Of a DNA stretch of 64,000 nucleotides, positions 62,701 through 64,000 are shown one piece after another. Position 1 is the first letter of the stretch. Every line of letters starts with the position of its first letter. The stretch spans positions 3,596,001 to 3,660,000 of the forward strand of contig OY783203.1 of the NCBI GenBank assembly GCA_963678705.1, given 5' to 3'. A model generated the notes under the pieces. It did no database searches. It saw only the letters and a program-made list of their open reading frames with translations, and had not been told where the DNA came from. Source of the stretch: Panorpa germanica (taxonomy: Eukaryota > Arthropoda > Insecta > Mecoptera > Panorpidae). A program made the position numbers and the translations under genes.

Positions 62701-63220
62701 CCAGAGAGAAATTCAGCGGATCAATCGTATTCAGAATGGGCAACACTTAAATAAACAAATTTTAAGACCACCATCCTTAGAAACTGATACGTTAGTAAAT
62801 TATCGTCAGCCTCGACCTCAAATAAACCCGGACAGTGAGTTTATACCAGTGGCAGATCCACAAACTCAACCCGTCAACCCGGCTCAACAACAACGACCTT
62901 CACGACCTTCTTACTCTGATAACGGGCGATCGGTTTCTCTGTCAAGAGATGTTTTAGTTAATTATGCAAATCCCAGACCCTCTATTAACCTGGAGAGTGA
63001 GCTAATCCCACCAGCTTCGCAATCTAACCAAATATCTGGAAATCCAGCTGGAGAAGGTAGACCAGGCTCAATTGTTTCATATAGACTCCCAGGAGAAGGT
63101 GCCCATGTTTATTTCCTGACTCCACAGGCGGCTGCATTAGCCCAACAAAGGCAAAGCAACGAAAGACAAGGATATTATTACCCACCACCTACACAAAGAT
63201 TACGAGTTAATAAAAAGTAA
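59726..63220 (+). CDS. Secreted proline/tyrosine-rich extracellular protein (1164 aa)
   Basis: One uninterrupted exon runs from ATG at 59726, immediately after an AACAG acceptor, to TAA at 63220. Residues 1-20 form a signal peptide with likely cleavage at TCSA|E. Residues about 75-115 are charged (KEKTKKDGDDEDKK). Residues about 117-180 are the only segment that looks globular (YGLIQKEIYPKTPKRPGIIS, DDIWLAEDHLLVL). Residues 183-380 are proline/phenylalanine-rich (PFPFPFPP); 383-450 are a Thr/Ser/Pro mucin-like stretch. Residues 500-920 are rich in Tyr, Gln, Asn and Pro. A motif DxLVNYxxPRPxINx(D/E)SE recurs at 1021 and 1075. Putative N-glycosylation sites are N47, N244, N274, N295, N310, N329, N355, N534 and N647. 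There are only two cysteines (6 and 18), both in the signal peptide. No catalytic or chitin-binding motif was seen. I infer an extracellular matrix or cuticle role, possibly with tyrosine cross-linking. I cannot name the gene. Confidence 0.92.
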   Translation: MMRWICLGTFLASMLATCSAELKSIDISSQAESHHDWKTLVRPTAKNRTVQRLVGGHLTLHTKMSDKKTTTERNEINDELNWDDGILLASAGRGKEKTKKDGDDEDKKTLADQVAEGKYGLIQKEIYPKTPKRPGIISYLKNSEVPLDTENSLGGLEPDDIWLAEDHLLVLRGGGFPEHSVETPPQSPWPPIDNYQAPPRQVKIPNNPAVPPPFPVQLKENGPLEFLSPNGPRPVPIFPISSANRTLNAPPFSFPTQGYAPGEGPFYPPPYQGNITPGDTPFPIPPFPFAPPSHNYSGSPFPFPFPPLINGSFPEGPFPPGAAVLPPGNVTDQYDEDDPSIYYPPPYTFFYPKDNSSAVPAGPLVPGIILPPPPNFFAPLEESTTNPSTTTSKPSRPPPPAASSGTRRPTVNIIKTTTKTTTEPTTQIYATTTPIPPTPHIVYVPRRRPTIRVKPTPGYLPVNKEVQDSPDNNIEITTTPSPPVYSLSPPEYINKPFNAAPAKPAVDVYYYNAGQQRPVQQQQQRGRVRQHNKNLSTTLKPIQSTSAVGILPDVDSNYYETNSVTPTPRPFLVYGPPARQPARTFVSSTPVPLRAYYSTRGSVEKAAEYNFRGISGISTTTTTAPIFYNQQPKSAKPAASYYFYEENTTPAPNNYYDKEYYEKNYNKPVAAQQYFYNEYINNGNDAYNRAPTESPPVEYLYVTPRPGSRNLPAQQPIDYFQPSRPRYQQYLISRPESFNEQIAEIQQTLNYYTTQNPRYVYHTNPSTVPENKQVRITKAPATSRPIYEYSFNAAGYENGQKSFRTSRLQQNEEPFRPMVTYSLPYNPTNEQNTQRPAFDPYLYEKPASSETAHASKYYTTPSPYEYEDVTSPTVLKQQYLQTLRQNPTNFQSTVKPGTNYRTKQRPQQSYASTENPINHAYYTKQEEGLIDEITKKYFTIFGQKLSNNDIKGFGVTEPIRPVEVTTTSPLDNDWVPQFKTNGNKNVYLQNSNQREIQRINRIQNGQHLNKQILRPPSLETDTLVNYRQPRPQINPDSEFIPVADPQTQPVNPAQQQRPSRPSYSDNGRSVSLSRDVLVNYANPRPSINLESELIPPASQSNQISGNPAGEGRPGSIVSYRLPGEGAHVYFLTPQAAALAQQRQSNERQGYYYPPPTQRLRVNKK

Positions 63221-63795
63221 ATTCACAATAATGAAACAAGACGACACGACACGACACGTTTTATTGAATATAGCAAATGAAGCTTCTTTAATATACGAAT
63301 ATATGCCATAAATTAAAAAAATTTGCTTCGGTTAAACATTTTTATGCTTAATTTAGGTTACTACCTATAATCAAAACTATTTAATTATCACGTAAAATAT
63401 AAGAGTAATATATGTTCTGTATTTATATTGATGTAACAAAACTATGAAGTGCTGTGAAAAATAAACTGTACCAAAGTACATCATAATCAGCAGTTAAATA
63501 ATAAATATAATTAAATTATATATTAGTATGATAGGTAAGTTATTGAATTAAAAGTAATTTTTTAATATTAAAAATTATACTGTTAAATCTGTAATTTATG
63601 ATCAAGGTGCAAAAAGTTGTGCAATTCAAAATATACTAAAATGAAAAAATATTATTTGGTATCAATAAATTTATTAAATAAATTTTAAAGAAAAATTTTA
63701 GATCCAAAATTATGAATCAACAATAAATGTAGCAACCAATGATTTATTTTCCAGAGAAACGTCGCCTAAATTTAGAAAAGCCGCAGAATGAAATA
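63221..63795 (+). other. 3' untranslated and downstream DNA
   Basis: It begins with a short ACGAC repetition (63240-63258). The rest is A+T-rich and without features other than poly(A)-signal hexamers. Confidence 0.5.
63460..63465 (+). terminator. Candidate poly(A) signal of the secreted-protein gene
   Basis: AATAAA lies about 240 bp after the stop codon, in a context (GTGAAAAATAAACTGT) typical of insect 3' ends. Further AATAAA copies follow near 63500 and 63665, so the site in use cannot be fixed. Confidence 0.4.
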
Positions 63796-63811
63796 TATAT
63801 GCGTATATATT

Positions 63812-63865
<54 letters not shown>

Positions 63866-63868
63866 CAG
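63796..63868. repeat. (AT)n microsatellite
   Basis: Alternating AT with a few G, C or T interruptions (GCGTATATATTT, GTATATATATC at the edges) covers about 70 bp. Confidence 0.9.
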
Positions 63869-64000
63869 GCTATATTTACTAAAAAGTTGATTTATTATAG
63901 TCGTGGATAAAATAAAATAATGTTCACAATGTCAATTTGATTTCAATATTTTAATAAGTAAACAACATAATTTGATCAATGGAATAAAATTAACAGTATA

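Noticed and set aside
1-64000. CRISPR arrays, bacterial operons, viral insertions or a complete autonomous transposon
   Set aside because: No regularly spaced direct repeats, no ribosome-binding-site-led gene runs, and no reverse transcriptase, integrase or transposase motif in any frame I could read.

Overview
The window looks like a gene-poor piece of an insect nuclear genome. Base composition is roughly 70% A+T, genes have GT-AG introns, and the non-coding DNA is packed with non-autonomous DNA transposons, Helitron ends and tRNA-derived SINEs. The Helitron beginning TCTATATAGATAAAAAT with a CTGG end resembles families common in moths and butterflies. That makes Lepidoptera my first guess, but it is a guess.

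Only two protein-coding loci are well supported. At the left edge (2200-3349, minus strand) are the last five exons of NAA15, the auxiliary subunit of the NatA N-terminal acetyltransferase. The reading frame runs through four introns of only 72-98 bp, but the upstream two thirds of the gene cannot be recognised anywhere in the window. At the right edge (59726-63220, plus strand) one coding exon encodes a 1164-residue secreted protein rich in proline, tyrosine, glutamine and threonine. It is probably an extracellular-matrix or cuticle component. Its ATG directly follows a splice acceptor, so its promoter must lie upstream. The best candidate is a TATA/initiator pair at 54564-54601 followed by an unusually G+C-rich exon that ends at a strong donor at 55043, giving an intron of about 4.7 kb.

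The 56 kb between these loci shows no convincing gene, only three weak exon-like islets (8868-8955, 11263-11422, 20858-20921). It holds several repeat families: a CAGGGTGGCCAC-ended element (4494, 11657, 45065, 47448); a GGGCTTGTGTCC-ended element (18672, 35685, 48915, 49679); short elements ending in TATAGTTCAAATTACG or close variants (15656, 20202, 30937); a fold-back element (45852, one arm at 34513); an element with GGCC...GCACA ends and an inverted internal module (8219, 16556); Helitrons (15181, 24231, 38074, and an end at 51782); and a tRNA-related SINE (best copies 7012, 41718, 57595). A 41-bp minisatellite (13790-14092), a G-quadruplex-capable run (10521-10544) and an (AT)n tract (63796-63868) also stand out. 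The octamer TACGAGTA/TACTCGTA occurs 22 times by hand count in unrelated contexts.

Nothing links the two genes functionally: one is a cytosolic ribosome-associated enzyme subunit, the other a secreted structural-type protein. I found no gene cluster, viral insertion or complete autonomous transposon.
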